NCBI GenBank assembly: GCA_947044365.1
Contig: OX345638.1
Location: 194,501 to 258,500, forward strand
Source: Petrosia ficiformis
Taxonomy: Eukaryota > Porifera > Demospongiae > Haplosclerida > Petrosiidae
Direction of reading: 5' to 3'
DNA: 64,000 nt
In this document: piece by piece, positions 48,681-60,779 of the stretch
How the letters are laid out: every line of letters starts with the position of its first letter
How positions within the stretch are numbered: position 1 is the stretch's first letter
Translations under genes and position numbers: made by a program
Notes under the pieces: model-generated
Told to the model about the DNA's origin: nothing
Database searches by the model: none
The model's input: the letters and a program-made list of their open reading frames with translations, nothing else

Positions 48681-51235
48681 CTAAACAAACACCATCTGTA
48701 ATGTCACATGACCAATAATAATCTGTTGCTAATTAACAAGCCACACCCATTCTTACCTTTTCCCATCTATTAATGCTAGTAATACGAGGTCGTTTTAATC
48801 GTCTACCGAATCGTGATTTAGGTTCGTCAGACTGTGTGGGAGTCGGTTTCATATCTTCTTCACTGTCACAACAACAATCTTCACATTGCCTGTCAAACAA
48901 GTTTATAGAATGTAATTACAGGGATTAAGAACACGTGTAATTAAGAACCTAATTACAGGGTCCTTTAATTATCAGCTAATTATATAGGGTCCATGTATCA
49001 TTTGAAATCTTTCATATAATTAAGAACCTAATGCTAATTATATAGGGTCCACGTATCATTTGAAATTTTAAGAACCTAATTATAGGGTCCACATACCATC
49101 CATATTGGGCAGTCTTCTTTGGAACTTTTGAAAGCGGAGGATCCAAACAATTAATATGATAAAAATCTCCACACGTATCGCATTTCACCAATAAGTGGTT
49201 GTCATGACAACCGTCACACACACAACAGCTATATAATGTAGTAATGATACATGTACATATACATCATTACATGTACATGTACATATACATCAATACATGT
49301 ACATGTACATTATTACATGTACATGTACATCAATACATGTACATGTACATCATTACATGTACATGTACACTTACATCATAACATGTACATATACTAATAT
49401 ACAATACCTTAATTTAGTAATATCAGTTAGAGTTGAATCTGGAGATTCATCTTTATGATGTAAAAACTCAATATCTAGTGTCTTCCAAATAGATAGATAG
49501 ATAGATAGACAGAAAGGTAGAGATAGACAGACAGATACATAGATAAATAAATAGACAGGTAGATAGACAGTAGATAGACAGTAGATAGACTGATAGAGAT
49601 AGATAAACAGATAGATAGATAGATAAAGAGATAGACTGACAGACATAAAAACAATAGATGAATCTCATTTACAAATTGTACATGCAATTCAATTTTATTT
49701 TCAAATTACAGATAAATGGATATAAATACTAAATATATGGTATATAGAGATGGACAGCAGACATTGATATCACAAAGTAGTGTTCTCTATGCTTACTGCA
49801 AACATAAATAGATATATAAACATTTAAAATAGGTACCTCTTCAGTCAATTGATTAATTTTAGTAACTATATCAATAGCTGAATTCCATAAATTTGTTCCT
49901 GTTTCTTTGAGAGATCTCAATTCCTCTTCTTTCTATGTGATGTAATATGATACTATTATTAGAATTACAGTGTTAATAAACATGTTACTATATTTAGAAC
50001 AATCACATGTTACTATATTTAGAACAATCACATGTTACTATATTTAGATAAATCACATAAGTGTTACCAGAACAATCATATATTACTATATTTAGATCAA
50101 TCCCATGTTACTATATTTAGAACAATCACATGTTACTATATTTAGATAAATCACATAAGTGTTACCAGAACAATCATATATTACTATATTTAGATCAATC
50201 CCATGTTACTATATTTAGATCAATCACATGTTACTATATTTAGATCAATCACGTTACTATATTTAGCAATCCCATGTTACTATATTTAGATCAATCCCAT
50301 GATACTATATATAACTTGTTACTCACTTTTGTTTTCTCTTTTGCTGTTTCCTGCAGTCTTATAATTAGTTTTTCATTTAATGGTATATCAAGTTTAATTC
50401 TATTTTCTAAATCTTCAATAACTTTACCTCTTTCTAAAAATAAAAATTATGTAATTTTGTAGTTGAATTCACAACTTACCATTAAAAAAATTTATAAAAT
50501 CTACATTAAAAGCAGCAGATACAACACCCGAATGATGTTTAACTATGTGTGGTACCTATGGTAGTAAATGGACATAAATGGACTAATGGATGTGTGAATG
50601 GACTAATGGATGAATGAATGGACTAATGGATATATGAATGAATGGACTAATGGATGCGCGAATGGACTAATGGATGAATGAATGGATATATGAATGGACT
50701 AATGGATATATGAATGAATGGACTAATGGATGAATAAATGGATATATAAATGGACTAATGGATGGTGAATGAATGGATATACAGATGGAGTCATGGATGT
50801 ATAAATGGTTGAATGGACCAATGGATGAATGAATGGATATATGAATGGACTAATGGATGTGTTAATGGTTGAATGGACTAATGGATGTGTTAATGGTTGA
50901 ATGGACTAATGGATGTGTTAATGGTTGAATAAATATATAATGGACTAAATAAATGGAATACCTTGCTATTATAACCTAGAGCTTCTGCTTTCTTTGTTAG
51001 TAACTTAAATGCTGTCAAAAGTGAAACTAACAGATAAACAAACAAACAGACAGATGTGTGGATGTACCAGAAGGTGAATGATGTAATGGTCTTTTCTCTT
51101 TTTTCCTAATCTCTTCTGGTTTATACCATTTCTTCATTTTACTACGAAGCTTTTGATAATCATCTTGAGCTTCAAATAAATAGTGTCTCAACTGTATTGT
51201 ATGTATGTATGTATGTATGTATGTATGTATGTATG

Positions 51236-51266
<31 letters not shown>

Positions 51267-53911
51267 CTATGTATGTATGTATGTATGTATGTATGTATGT
51301 ATGTATGTATGTATGTATGTATGTATGTATGTACGTATGTATGTATGTATGTAACTATGTATGTATGTATGTATGTATGTACATGTATGTACATGTATGT
51401 ACATGTATGTACATGTATGTATGTATGTATATAATTATGTATAATATAACTCATTACCCTATCATCCAGTGGTTGATAATTTCTTAATTTTTCACGAGAT
51501 GAAATAACTTGTTGATAATACTTCCTCTAAAATAATAATATTATAAAGATTATGTTTTGTTGATCTCACCTCACATTGAAAATAAACACTAAATTGTATG
51601 AAAAAGACTGAAACAGGAATGTGAAAAAATACTGCTAGTGCAGTAGGCAGTTTATAGAGAATTCTGAAGTACTGGTGGTTGTCTGGTTGTCATAGCTCAG
51701 TGGTGAGAGCACTGGTGACTGAAGTCAGTGGGCCTCGGTTCAATTCCCAGTGACTACCAGCATTTTTTCACTTTCCTCTTTCGGCCTTATCCATATAATT
51801 TAGTATTTATAAAGAATGTAATTATAAATCACTTTGTTGCTAGGTTACCTTTCTCTTCATTAGCTGTTTATTACTATGAAAAGCACAATGTGCAAAATAA
51901 GGATCTAATATACTTGACTGAGGAAGAAAGAATACCAGCTGTCATGATAGATATATACATGTACAAACACACAGATAGATAGACACATAGATAGATAGAT
52001 ATATATATATATATACATCACCACCTCATCATCACTAGATCTGTTAGTATCTTCTATTTCACACAACAAACCATCTCTTTGAGCACTGTAATAAAAGAAA
52101 GAGTTTTCTTTCCTTGTTCCCAGCCCCGCCCCATTACTAACCATGTGACATGAAAGTATGTCTTACACAGACCAGCATCACAACTAACACATACACCTGT
52201 TCTACACCATCTCTCATCTTCACACAAATGACAAGGCTAGAGTGGGATATTAAAAATTGACCACACACAAGCAACCATCTACTCCACCCATTAGACAAGT
52301 CAGTTTACATATCTACTCATAGTAATTATATTTGTTATGAGATATACGTACGTACCTTAGCGCCCCATCTATTAGCAGAGATTTGATCCAGTGATACTCC
52401 ACTTAATATTTTTGGTTCGATATATTCAATTCCAGGAATATATAAGCAGCACACCATATGAACCCAACTGTGATACATATATAAACAATAATATATACAT
52501 ACTTACATACGTACGTACCTACATTTGTATGTACATACATACATACATACATACATACATACATACATGTACATACCATTCATTAATAGTTTGTTTAAAA
52601 ATTCCATCTTCATTCGGACACAGTTCACACATCTGTAAAATATAATTAATGGGTGTGGTCACATACTAATTAATTATTCATAGCCTACTGGATTTTCTAT
52701 ACCAGCTTTACAAGGATCACAAAACCATGGTATAGTTGATAAAGAGGAGAGATCTGAACGAGTTTCATCAACTCCATCATCCTCAGGTAAACCATAGCAA
52801 CCTATATGGTACGTTTATTAAAATTAATAAATTACTCATTAAAATTATTAATTAACTACCTTCATGTACAGATACTCCACATTTGTCACAAGTGACGATA
52901 TCGTTGTCTTGACTGTGTGTATGTATGTATGTATGTGTGTATGTATGTGTGTATATGTATGTATGTATGCATGTATGTATGTATGTATGTATGAATGTGT
53001 ACATACATGTATATATGTATATATAACTTATTAACTTACGATGTTTCTAAACACACACAACATATAACATTCTTTTTCTTCACTTCCTCTTCCTTGTCTT
53101 GAGGATTCATTTCATAATCTAATTAAGATCATAACATATATATATTCATAATTATATGTATTCATTACCATAAATAGCAATCTCGTGTGATAATACCATA
53201 AGCTCTGGTTCCTCTTCCATCAAATCATTTTTAAACTCTTCTTTTTGTTTTGGATTCTCAATACTATTAGTAACCATTTCTTCAACTTTATCTGTTTGTC
53301 CATGACTTGTGCTTCCACTTTGTGTCTCCTCCTCCTCCTCTTCCTCATCTTCATCATCATCACTACTATTTCCATGACTAGATAAATCTAAATAATTATA
53401 TATCTATTATCATAATTATACACATTAGGCCTTATCATCATTGACATAGATATGTATATTTTACATACACAAGTAAAGTGGGTGTAACTATTGTATTATG
53501 AGTTGAATAGATGAAAATATGAATTAAGATCGCTATTCATATCCTCGATGATGTCTGTAGTCTATCGTGCAACTACTAATTACATTACTGTAGTTGATGT
53601 ACATAGTAACTATGGCAACAAATATATGTACATGAAACCATACAACTGCTTAAGACCTGAAGATACGTTTCCAGTGGGTGGAGTGAATTCTTGATCGGAT
53701 TCAGAATCAGAACTCAGAGGTATACCAAATTCTGCACTCAATTCTGAAAGTCTAACTAATTTTAGAAGGGAGGGTCGTGATGATCTCCGGGGACGATGTG
53801 TTTCACAGTTCTTATCTGTGAAATAATAATATAATAAATAATAATTTAATATAATATATATTATACATAATTATATTAATCCAATGCATTTACACCTTGT
53901 TTGTCGCTCAT
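48681..53911 (-). CDS. PHF14: PHF14 (multi-PHD chromatin reader)
   Basis: Histone-binding PHD protein. 21 exons: 53911-53896, 53815-53657, 53387-53169, 53118-53040, 52912-52860, 52801-52689, 52632-52577, 52467-52356, 52236-52142, 52085-52025, 51917-51849, 51526-51458, 51191-51068, 51011-50962, 50555-50480, 50433-50327, 49932-49837, 49481-49408, 49228-49097, 48889-48757, 48695-48681; 635 residues in one open frame. PHD1: VICCVCLETS, DIVTCDKCGVSVHEGCYG, WFCDPCKAG. The extended PHD follows: CELCPNEDGIFKQT, WVHMVCCLYIPG, RTGVCVSCDAGLCKTYFHVT, DPYFAHC. Next are a coiled coil, then a second PHD (CDGCHDNHLLVKCDTCGDFY, HINCLDPPLSKVPKKT). The human protein has a further C-terminal PHD that is absent here. 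The last 15-bp exon is the weakest call; read-through of the intron would add only a few residues. Confidence 0.93.
49252..49390. repeat. ACATGTACATGTAC minisatellite
   Basis: Palindromic units of about 30 bp (CATTACATGTACATGTACAT) in the PHF14 intron between exons 49481-49408 and 49228-49097. A similar word-set occurs at 20.4-20.9 kb. Confidence 0.9.
49488..49640. repeat. (GATA)n / GACA microsatellite
   Basis: GATA/GACA repeats in the PHF14 intron upstream of exon 49481-49408. Confidence 0.92.
49970..50310. repeat. About 26-bp minisatellite (ATCACATGTTACTATATTTAG...)
   Basis: Twelve or so copies of a unit ATCACATGTTACTATATTTA followed by GAACA or GATCA, filling most of the PHF14 intron 50326-49933. 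Confidence 0.92.
50575..50935. repeat. GAATGGACTAATGGAT minisatellite
   Basis: Imperfect 16-28 bp units in the PHF14 intron 50961-50556. Confidence 0.9.
51197..51432. repeat. (TATG)n microsatellite
   Basis: Long TATG array in the PHF14 intron 51457-51192. On the gene strand it forms (CATA)n running into the acceptor AATACAG. Confidence 0.95.
51661..51830 (+). mobile_element. tRNA-derived SINE, copy 2 (PHF14 intron, antisense to gene)
   Basis: tRNA-like head at about 51676-51761 with A box TAGCTCAGTGGTGAGA and B box CGGTTCAATTCCC. The 3' body matches copy 1 at 19.5 kb. It is oriented opposite to PHF14. Confidence 0.8.
52520..52575. repeat. (TACA)n microsatellite
   Basis: Short TACA array at the donor side of PHF14 exon 52632-52577; a TATG array lies at 52915-53000 in a neighbouring intron. 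Confidence 0.9.
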
Positions 53912-54005
53912 CACTGCACTCCTGCACAGACGTGCAGATTAATTAATTAACATGCAGTGGGCGTTACCTATTGAATATGCCACGCCCCTAAAAGTCAAAC
54001 AAAAG
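53912..54005. promoter_or_regulatory. Divergent promoter, PHF14 / FUNDC-like
   Basis: 94 bp between start codons, with GGGCG and CCACGCCCC boxes facing each way and a TTAATTAATTAA core between. Promoter role is inferred from spacing. Confidence 0.5.
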
Positions 54006-55204
54006 ATGAATGAAGGCAGTGTGGAGAATTCTGTTTTAAGAAGGACTGATAGATTATTAACAGAAGGTAAATATAGAGTTATTGAAAAATAAGATATATA
54101 TATTAGTTTGTCCTGATTCCAAAACTAATTAGCTTTGGAATGAGTCTCAATGAAGCATTATATCTGACCTCACTTTTAGAAGCTACTGATGTGTTAGAGT
54201 CATTTGCTGTTAACAGACAGAGGCTAAAAACAGTATGGGATAGTGCGATAACCATAGCAATACAATCATCACCAGGACAACAGTTAGGGATTGGATTAGG
54301 AGTGGGATGGTAATGATAGCCTTGTGTATGTGTGTATATACTTGTATAAATTACCATGTTTATGATCAAATGCTTCAGCTATTTTGAATAAGAAGCCAAT
54401 AGAATTACGTTTCTAAGAAGCCATATTCATCCTGGATACCTAATTAATTATGAGTATTTAATTGGATTAATTCTCATTTCGGATATTTTTTATTTATAAG
54501 TTTAATTTTAATTTTGTATAGGGTGACTGGATATCTGTTTAGACGAGTTAGTAGAACAGCTGCTTTCATTGTTGGGTGTGGCTTTCTAGTAGTACAGGTA
54601 TGTGTATTACTAATATGTGAATCAGTGTAGATACTAGACAGATAGATAGATAGATAGATACATACATACATACATACATACATAGATACATAGATAGAAA
54701 GATAGATAGATAGATAGATAGATAGGATATATTATTATATGCATGTTGGATAGTTCATAGACTGATGGATAGATTTATCAATCAAGGGATATATGGATAG
54801 ATAGATAGATACATGGATGGATATAGATGGATGGATAGATGTGTGGACGATTAGATAGATATATATATATCAATGCTCGATAGATAGGTTGATGCATGCA
54901 ATAAATGGAGAGATGGATGGACAAACAAAGTCTTAATTACCTAAGTAAATTATTCATTACCTAATTATAATTATATTACATTATATAGGGGGCATCCTCA
55001 TTAGGTATTATAACAGTTAACTGGCAGAGAATGAGGTCATTAGCTGTTCATAATATACATACATTGGAGAGTCGAATGATGTCACTAACTACTCCAAATA
55101 ATGAACAAACTTCATTAACTCAAAAATTATTGGATTTATCTCATCGTCATATGTTTCTATGTAGTGGTTTTGTATCTGGTTTAGTTGTCGGATTAACATT
55201 CTAA
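54006..55204 (+). CDS. FUN14-domain mitochondrial outer-membrane protein
   Basis: Exons 54006-54066, 54180-54309, 54522-54597, 54989-55204; 160 residues (human FUNDC1 155). The FUN14 domain carries the Gly-rich membrane segments GIGLGVGWVTGYLFRRVSRT, AAFIVGCGFLVVQGASSLGI and C-terminal FLCSGFVSGLVVGLTF, in the same order as human ([34 protein letters not shown]). The polar linker NWQRMRSL matches human DWKRVEKD in position. FUNDC1 is a hypoxia-induced mitophagy receptor. The N-terminal YxxL LIR of FUNDC1 is not present in this N-terminus (MNEGSVENSVLRRTDRLLTE), so a mitophagy role cannot be claimed from sequence. The third intron (391 bp) is mostly GATA repeats. Confidence 0.88.
54640..54870. 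repeat. (GATA)n / GGAT-rich microsatellite
   Basis: Degenerate GATA array in the third intron of the FUNDC-like gene. Confidence 0.9.
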
Positions 55205-55359
55205 AATATAATTTAAAAGATGTGTTGTATGTTGTTAAATTTATGTTAACACTTATGATGGCAAAGACATTTTAAGACATAACGACATTCCTTTTTGTAC
55301 TTTATTACTTGTGAGCTAATCTTCATCAACTATTTATTCACCACCCAATTGTGGATAAC

Positions 55360-56132
55360 ATTTTACCACACCTTTTGCATGTCATTAGCCCCACCCTTTT
55401 GCATTTCTGCTTAATCACTTCCAGACTACTTAGCTCCACCCTTTTGCAGATTATATAGCTCCACCCTTTTGTAGATCATTTAGCCCCACCCTTTTGCATT
55501 TGCGCTTAATCACTTCCAATTCCAGACTATTTAGCTCCACCCTTTTGTAGATCATTTAGCCCCACCCTTTTGCATTTGCACTGTACTTAATTACTATTTA
55601 GCTCCACTCTTTTGTAGATCATTTAGCCCCACCCTTTTGCACTGTACTTAATTACTATTTAGCTCCACTCTTTTGTAGATCATTTAGCCCCACCCTTTTG
55701 CATTTGCACTGTACTTAATTACTATTTAGCTCCACTCTTTTGTAGATCATTTAGCCCCACCCTTTTGCATTTGCGCTTAATTACTATTTAGCTCCACCCT
55801 TTTGTAGATCATTTAGCCCCACCCTTTTGCATTTGCACTTAATTACTATTTAGCTCCACCCTTTTCTATTTGCGCTGCAGCTGCCAGACTACTTAGCTCC
55901 ACCCTTTTGCAGATGATTTAGCTCCACCCTTTTGCATTTGTGCTTCCAGACTACTTAGTTCCACCCTTTTGCAGATCATTTAGCTCCACCCTTTTTCATT
56001 AGCTCCACCCTTTTGCCAACTATTTAACTCCACCCTTTTTGCTAACTATTTATCTCCACCCTTTTTCATTAGCTCCACCCTTTTGCAGACTATTTAACTC
56101 CACCCTTTTGCAGATCATTTAGCCCCACCCAG
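55360..56132. repeat. CCACCCTTTTGCA minisatellite upstream of profilin
   Basis: More than 25 copies of the word CCACCCTTTTG embedded in larger units (TTTAGCTCCACCCTTTTGCA, then GATCATTTAGCCCCACCC, or a longer form with ATTTGCACTTAATTACTA). It occupies almost the whole gap between the FUNDC-like gene and profilin and ends 20 bp before the profilin ATG, so it is also the profilin promoter region. Confidence 0.93.
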
Positions 56133-56151
56133 GTTGTAAACAAATAACATT

Positions 56152-56611
56152 ATGGCTGTTTCCAAGAGAGCACAGTGGCAAAGATACATAGATGATGCCT
56201 TATTGAAAACAGAACAAGTAACCATGGCTGCCATTCATAGTATAGATGGTACAAGATGGGCTACTTCAAAGGATTTTGAAGTGAGGCTAATAATTATATT
56301 GAGTAGTTTCTATAGTAACCATTTCTTTGTAGGTAAGTCCAGAGCAGATATTGAAAATAGTTGCTAATATTACTGGTGACAGCAACACCTTGAAGAAAGG
56401 TGGAATTAAAGTAGGAAAGCAAAGTTACATACTTGTTCATCACGAGCCAGATCGTTCTGTATATGGTCGAAGAGGAGCAGACTCTGGTGTGTGTATTGTG
56501 AAGACTAAGAAAGCTGTTTTAGTTGCTGTGTATGGAGCTGGTATTCAATCCAGTAATTGCAGAGAAGTAATGGAAAGAATGGCAGATTATTTGATAGACT
56601 TTGGGTTATAA
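56152..56611 (+). CDS. PFN: Profilin
   Basis: Actin-monomer and poly-proline binding protein. Two exons, 56152-56280 and 56333-56611, separated by a 52-bp intron; 135 residues, normal for animal profilins. The start fits the family: the N-terminal helix carries WQRYIDDALL, part of the poly-Pro groove. DGTRWATSKDF, GGIKVGKQSYILVHHEPDRS and the C-terminal helix NCREVMERMADYLIDFGL follow. The conserved aromatic and Gly pattern is intact. Its 5' neighbourhood is the CCACCC minisatellite, which leaves almost no unique promoter DNA. It converges on CAB39. Confidence 0.96.
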
Positions 56612-56841
56612 TACGTAATGTATAATAATACATTTATGATCCCTATAATTAGGTTTCCTAATCTTTATTTTCAGTACTGATTTTGTGAATACTTCATTTA
56701 ACCTTCCTCGTATATTCATTATAATAATTATCATGTTTAATTATCATTTATGTTGCCATGACTACACATGCATAAACAAAACAACATATTTTGAATAAGT
56801 AGGAATGTCAATACAAGAAAAGGTATGCAAACAAGATCAAA

Positions 56842-57048
56842 GCAACATGTATAATCAGACTAGGTATCCATAGCAACATGTATAATCAGACTAGGTATCC
56901 ATAGCAACATGTATAATCAGACTAGGTATCCATAGCAACATGTATAATCAGACTAGGTATCCATAGCAACATGTATAATCAGACTAGGTATCCATAGCAA
57001 CATGTATAATCAGACTAGGTATCCATAGCAACACGTATAATCAGAGAG
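56842..57048. repeat. 31-bp minisatellite (AGCAACATGTATAATCAGAC...)
   Basis: Seven nearly perfect copies of a 31-bp unit (AGCAACATGTATAATCAGAC then TAGGTATCCAT), in the convergent profilin-CAB39 gap. Confidence 0.95.
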
Positions 57049-57092
57049 TTCGATCAACAAACTACTACACTCATTTGATTAAAACAAGAATA

Positions 57093-57353
57093 ATTTTAAA
57101 AAATGAAAGGGTATGTAGGGATATCAAATGCGAAAAAGAAGCACTGAAACAAGATTGGGGATGTTACTTCAGTAACTAAATTAAACACCACTTCCACATA
57201 ACAACCATACATAAGTATATCTAGCTATTAGACTTAAGTATGTTTGTAATGTGGAAGTGGTTTTTAGTTTCACTGCTAAAGCACCATCTTGCTTTAGTGC
57301 TTTATCGATTTTGATCTCTACGTGCTCTAAGTTGCTCTTTCATTTAAAAAATG
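57093..57353. repeat. Long imperfect hairpin (foldback), about 260 bp
   Basis: The two halves are inverted copies. Left-arm words AAATGAAAG, GCACTGAAACAAGAT and ACCACTTCCACAT reappear as reverse complements in the right arm: ATGTGGAAGTGGT, ATCTTGCTTTAGTGC and CTTTCATTT. The turn is near ACATAAGTATATCTAGC. It could be a foldback transposon or a transcribed dsRNA hairpin. The rest of 57354-57710 is AT-rich with no gene seen. Confidence 0.75.
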
Positions 57354-57710
57354 CTTTTATAATAGTATGTGGCATTGTACGGTTGCTCAAATGATGAACT
57401 GTATGTCCATCTGGTATTATACATAATGTGCGTACATTATCACATTAATTAATATTGTAATTGTATTAAGAACACAAAAAAAGTTGTAAACATTAATTAA
57501 ACATGCATAATCATGAACTCAACTTATCAGTTAATTAAATTATTGAAAATAATTATGGATTTTAAAAATACTACAATTATATATTATAAATATTACTCAA
57601 TAACAATGCAATCATTGAAAGAAATATACATACAAACATCGTGATTTCCTGTGATAATTATTATGGAAATTACAATACATAGAAGTGTTATTAATGAAAA
57701 GAGGTGTGTC

Positions 57711-57913
57711 TCAATGGCTAGTGGGCGTGGCTCCATCTGATGGTGTCATTTCTTTGATTTGCTTAATCAAATATTGTTTCTCATCATTAAATTGTTCATC
57801 CTCTACAGAGAAGAGGAGATACTAATATACATATGTATTATACATATATATACAGATGTACATAATATATATATATATATATACATACAAACATAGTTAC
57901 ATACATACATATG

Positions 57914-57975
<62 letters not shown>

Positions 57976-57981
57976 CATACA

Positions 57982-58015
<34 letters not shown>

Positions 58016-58156
58016 CATACAAATACATGTTATTAATGTACCTGTTTTGTCATTATGGAATTTACTCAGAAAGTCTATTAATCTCTCTTGATTTTTAAAT
58101 AGAATGTCCTGAATAGCTTTAGCCTTGTTTGGGTTTGCGACAAACACCTGTATGTA

Positions 58157-58207
<51 letters not shown>

Positions 58208-60518
58208 ATGTATGTATGTATTATTGTACGTGCATACGTATATACATGTACATGTATTATTATTATACATAAATAAATTATAACATGTTATTAAATACCT
58301 TGAACACATGAAAGGCTTCAAATTGAATATTTTTGCTTCTATCTTTTAACATCATCATCATTAGCTTCAGATTATCGGGATTACTAATATATTTTGTCAT
58401 TACTGAATAATTGTGTCTATCTAGAAGAAGCTCTCCTAATAACTAGAGAGAGGGGGGAGAAATGAATAAACCACATCACTAGAACCCCACGAAGGTCAAA
58501 GGTCACTCTACATACCTTTAGCGATTGTCTTCTAGTCACATAATTTTCAGAATGTAATAATCTTTGATAATCACCAAACACCTGTTTAATTAAAATAATT
58601 AATAACAGGAGAGAGAGAAGAAAAGGGGGACATTACATGATCATAATTCCTATCTAGAAACTGAGCACAAAATAGCTTATGTCTAGTCAATAGCTCCTAT
58701 ATAGAGATACAAATATAAAATTATATACAAATACACATAATTATATATATATATATATACATACATACGTACATACATACGTACATACATACTGTTACAT
58801 ACATACATACATACATACATACGTATATACATACATACATACATACATACATACATACATACATTGTACATACATACATAATACATTGTACATACATACA
58901 TATATACATACATTGTACATACATACATACATACATACATTGTACATACATACATACATACATACATACATACATACATACATACATACATACATACTTT
59001 GAACGTAGAAAAAGCATCTGAGGCAATATCAAAAGTTGATAACTCAACATATTTATAAAACTTATAGAAACATTCCGATTCAAGAATCAGTTTAGCCAAT
59101 GGTTCGTGTTTTATACACTCTCTTAACATGACTCCACAATTCAGAGCTATTTCCGGATTCTCATATCTGGAAGGAGAAAGTGTTAAAGATTAGGAGATGG
59201 AGGAGAAAGAGGAGGAATCGGAGGAGGTAGCGAAGGAGATGAATGAGGAAAGTGGAGGAAGTGGAGAAAGTGGAGAAGGAGGAAGAGGTGGAAGAAAAAG
59301 GACAGTCATAGGAGATTATCATTACCCCTCAACTAGAGTAAAAAGGATTTCTTTCTTAGTACATATATATTCAACAGTAGGAGAGCGAGTACCAATTTGT
59401 CTTCTAAGGATATTATTAAATATCTGAGCAACATCTTTCTTTGCCTGATATAGTAGAAGATAAAATATAAATGATACCACATTTCATCAAATTACCTCAA
59501 AATCCAGTTTTGACAAATTGTTTACTAAATGTAATGGCATATCAAAGTTATAAAACTCTTGAGCTAACTGTGCTGCAACTTCTGTTTGAGGCTCCTGATC
59601 TGTAGAAACAATAATCACACAGTGTATCTTACACCAGCAATGGGACTATAATTATTACTATTTCAGTCTCCGCTAGTTGCACGTCAAACCATAAGGTCTA
59701 GTGGACCACGTTCCACTAAACCATAGGGTATAGTGGACTCCACTATACCCTATGGTTTAGTGGAACATGGTCCACTATACCCTATGGTTTAGTGGAACGT
59801 GGTCCACTATACCCTATGGTTTAGTAGAACGTGGTCCGCTATACCCTATGGTTTAGTGGAACGTGGTCCACTATACCCTGTGGTTTAGTGGAACGTGGTC
59901 CACTATACCCTATGGTTTAGTGGAACGTGGTCCACTATACCCTATGGTTTAGTGGAACGTAGTCCACTATACCCTATGGTTTGGTGGAACGTGGTCCGCT
60001 ATACCCTATGGTTTAGTGGAACGTGGTCCACTAAGTGGACCACATTCCACTAAATCATAGGGTATATTGGACTACGTTCCATTAAGCTATAAACAGTTCA
60101 GTTATAGTAATTCGTCCACTCCACTACCAAGCCATCCTCAATGTGCTTCTCTTCAAGCCTGATAAGTGCTCGTATTACTATTGATAAGTATATTCATTGA
60201 TTACTATGACAACGGGATTCCAAGAGCACTAATTAAAGTCGCAGTGCAGGAGATACAGTGTATTAATTAATATATCATATATGTACCTCCCGATCCATAA
60301 AGAACAAGTTTCATTTGTTGAAGGAGTTTTGAAGCCTCTTCCGTTGCCTGATTGAAAGAAAAGAAATTAAAAATATTTGTTTTAAACTTTAACAAAATAT
60401 TTACCTTTTCAGCTTTTTTAGCTCCTCCTCCAGGCTGAGCTAGAACAGAAAGGGCATCTTTGAGCCCCTTCACCAGTTCTTGTGGATTCTTTGGCCCTCC
60501 TTTACCAAATATAGGCAT
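57711..60518 (-). CDS. CAB39: MO25 / calcium-binding protein 39 (LKB1 scaffold)
   Basis: Armadillo-like scaffold that activates LKB1-STRAD and GCK-family kinases. Exons: 60518-60405, 60347-60287, 59599-59496, 59444-59326, 59166-58998, 58696-58637, 58581-58516, 58442-58299, 58147-58042, 57802-57711; 344 residues (human 341). Diagnostic text: [20 protein letters not shown] at the start; [77 protein letters not shown]. The last exon ([19 protein letters not shown]) matches the human [19 protein letters not shown], followed by a short divergent tail. Every junction keeps frame. Its second intron contains a foldback array, and three others contain TACA/TG microsatellites. Confidence 0.97.
57885..58228. 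repeat. (TACA)n and TG/TATG microsatellites flanking a CAB39 exon
   Basis: TACA array at 57885-58025 on one side and TGTG/TATG at 58150-58228 on the other side of exon 58147-58042; partly complementary arrays. Confidence 0.9.
58745..58998. repeat. (TACA)n microsatellite
   Basis: TACA array in the CAB39 intron 58997-58697, abutting the donor of the upstream exon. Confidence 0.95.
59690..60085. repeat. Foldback array of a 32-bp unit (ACCCTATGGTTTAGTGGAAC...)
   Basis: About nine direct copies of ACCCTATGGTTTAGTGGAAC then GTGGTCCACTAT. One inverted copy (GTGGACCACGTTCCACTAAA) sits at the left end and two inverted copies at the right end (60030-60085). The whole array can fold back on itself. 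It lies in CAB39 intron 2. Confidence 0.93.
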
Positions 60519-60779
60519 TTTGAGGAAGAGAGAGAGATTTAAATATTAAAAACTTCAGAATATTTTTCCTATATGACAGAAAGGAGAGTGACGTGATATC
60601 TGGATTCACTTGACAGATTGTCCCACTAACACACTGATCTCCTAGTGACCTACACTGGATCCACCCTGACATGAACATGCAAATTATGTAGGCGTAGCCT
60701 ATCTTTATTCCCGTATATTCTTGTACATGCTAGACAGCTAGTGATAGTATATTCCCGTCCACTTTCGTATATGATAGAC
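60519..60779. promoter_or_regulatory. Divergent promoter, CAB39 / WDR73-like
   Basis: 261 bp between the two start codons. It contains TATTCCCGTATATTCTTGTA and a similar second word 45 bp later. No TATA box at a convincing distance. Inferred from orientation. Confidence 0.4.

Noticed and set aside
59197..59427. 76-codon acidic frame (+)
   Set aside because: GA-rich intron plus antisense of a CAB39 exon.
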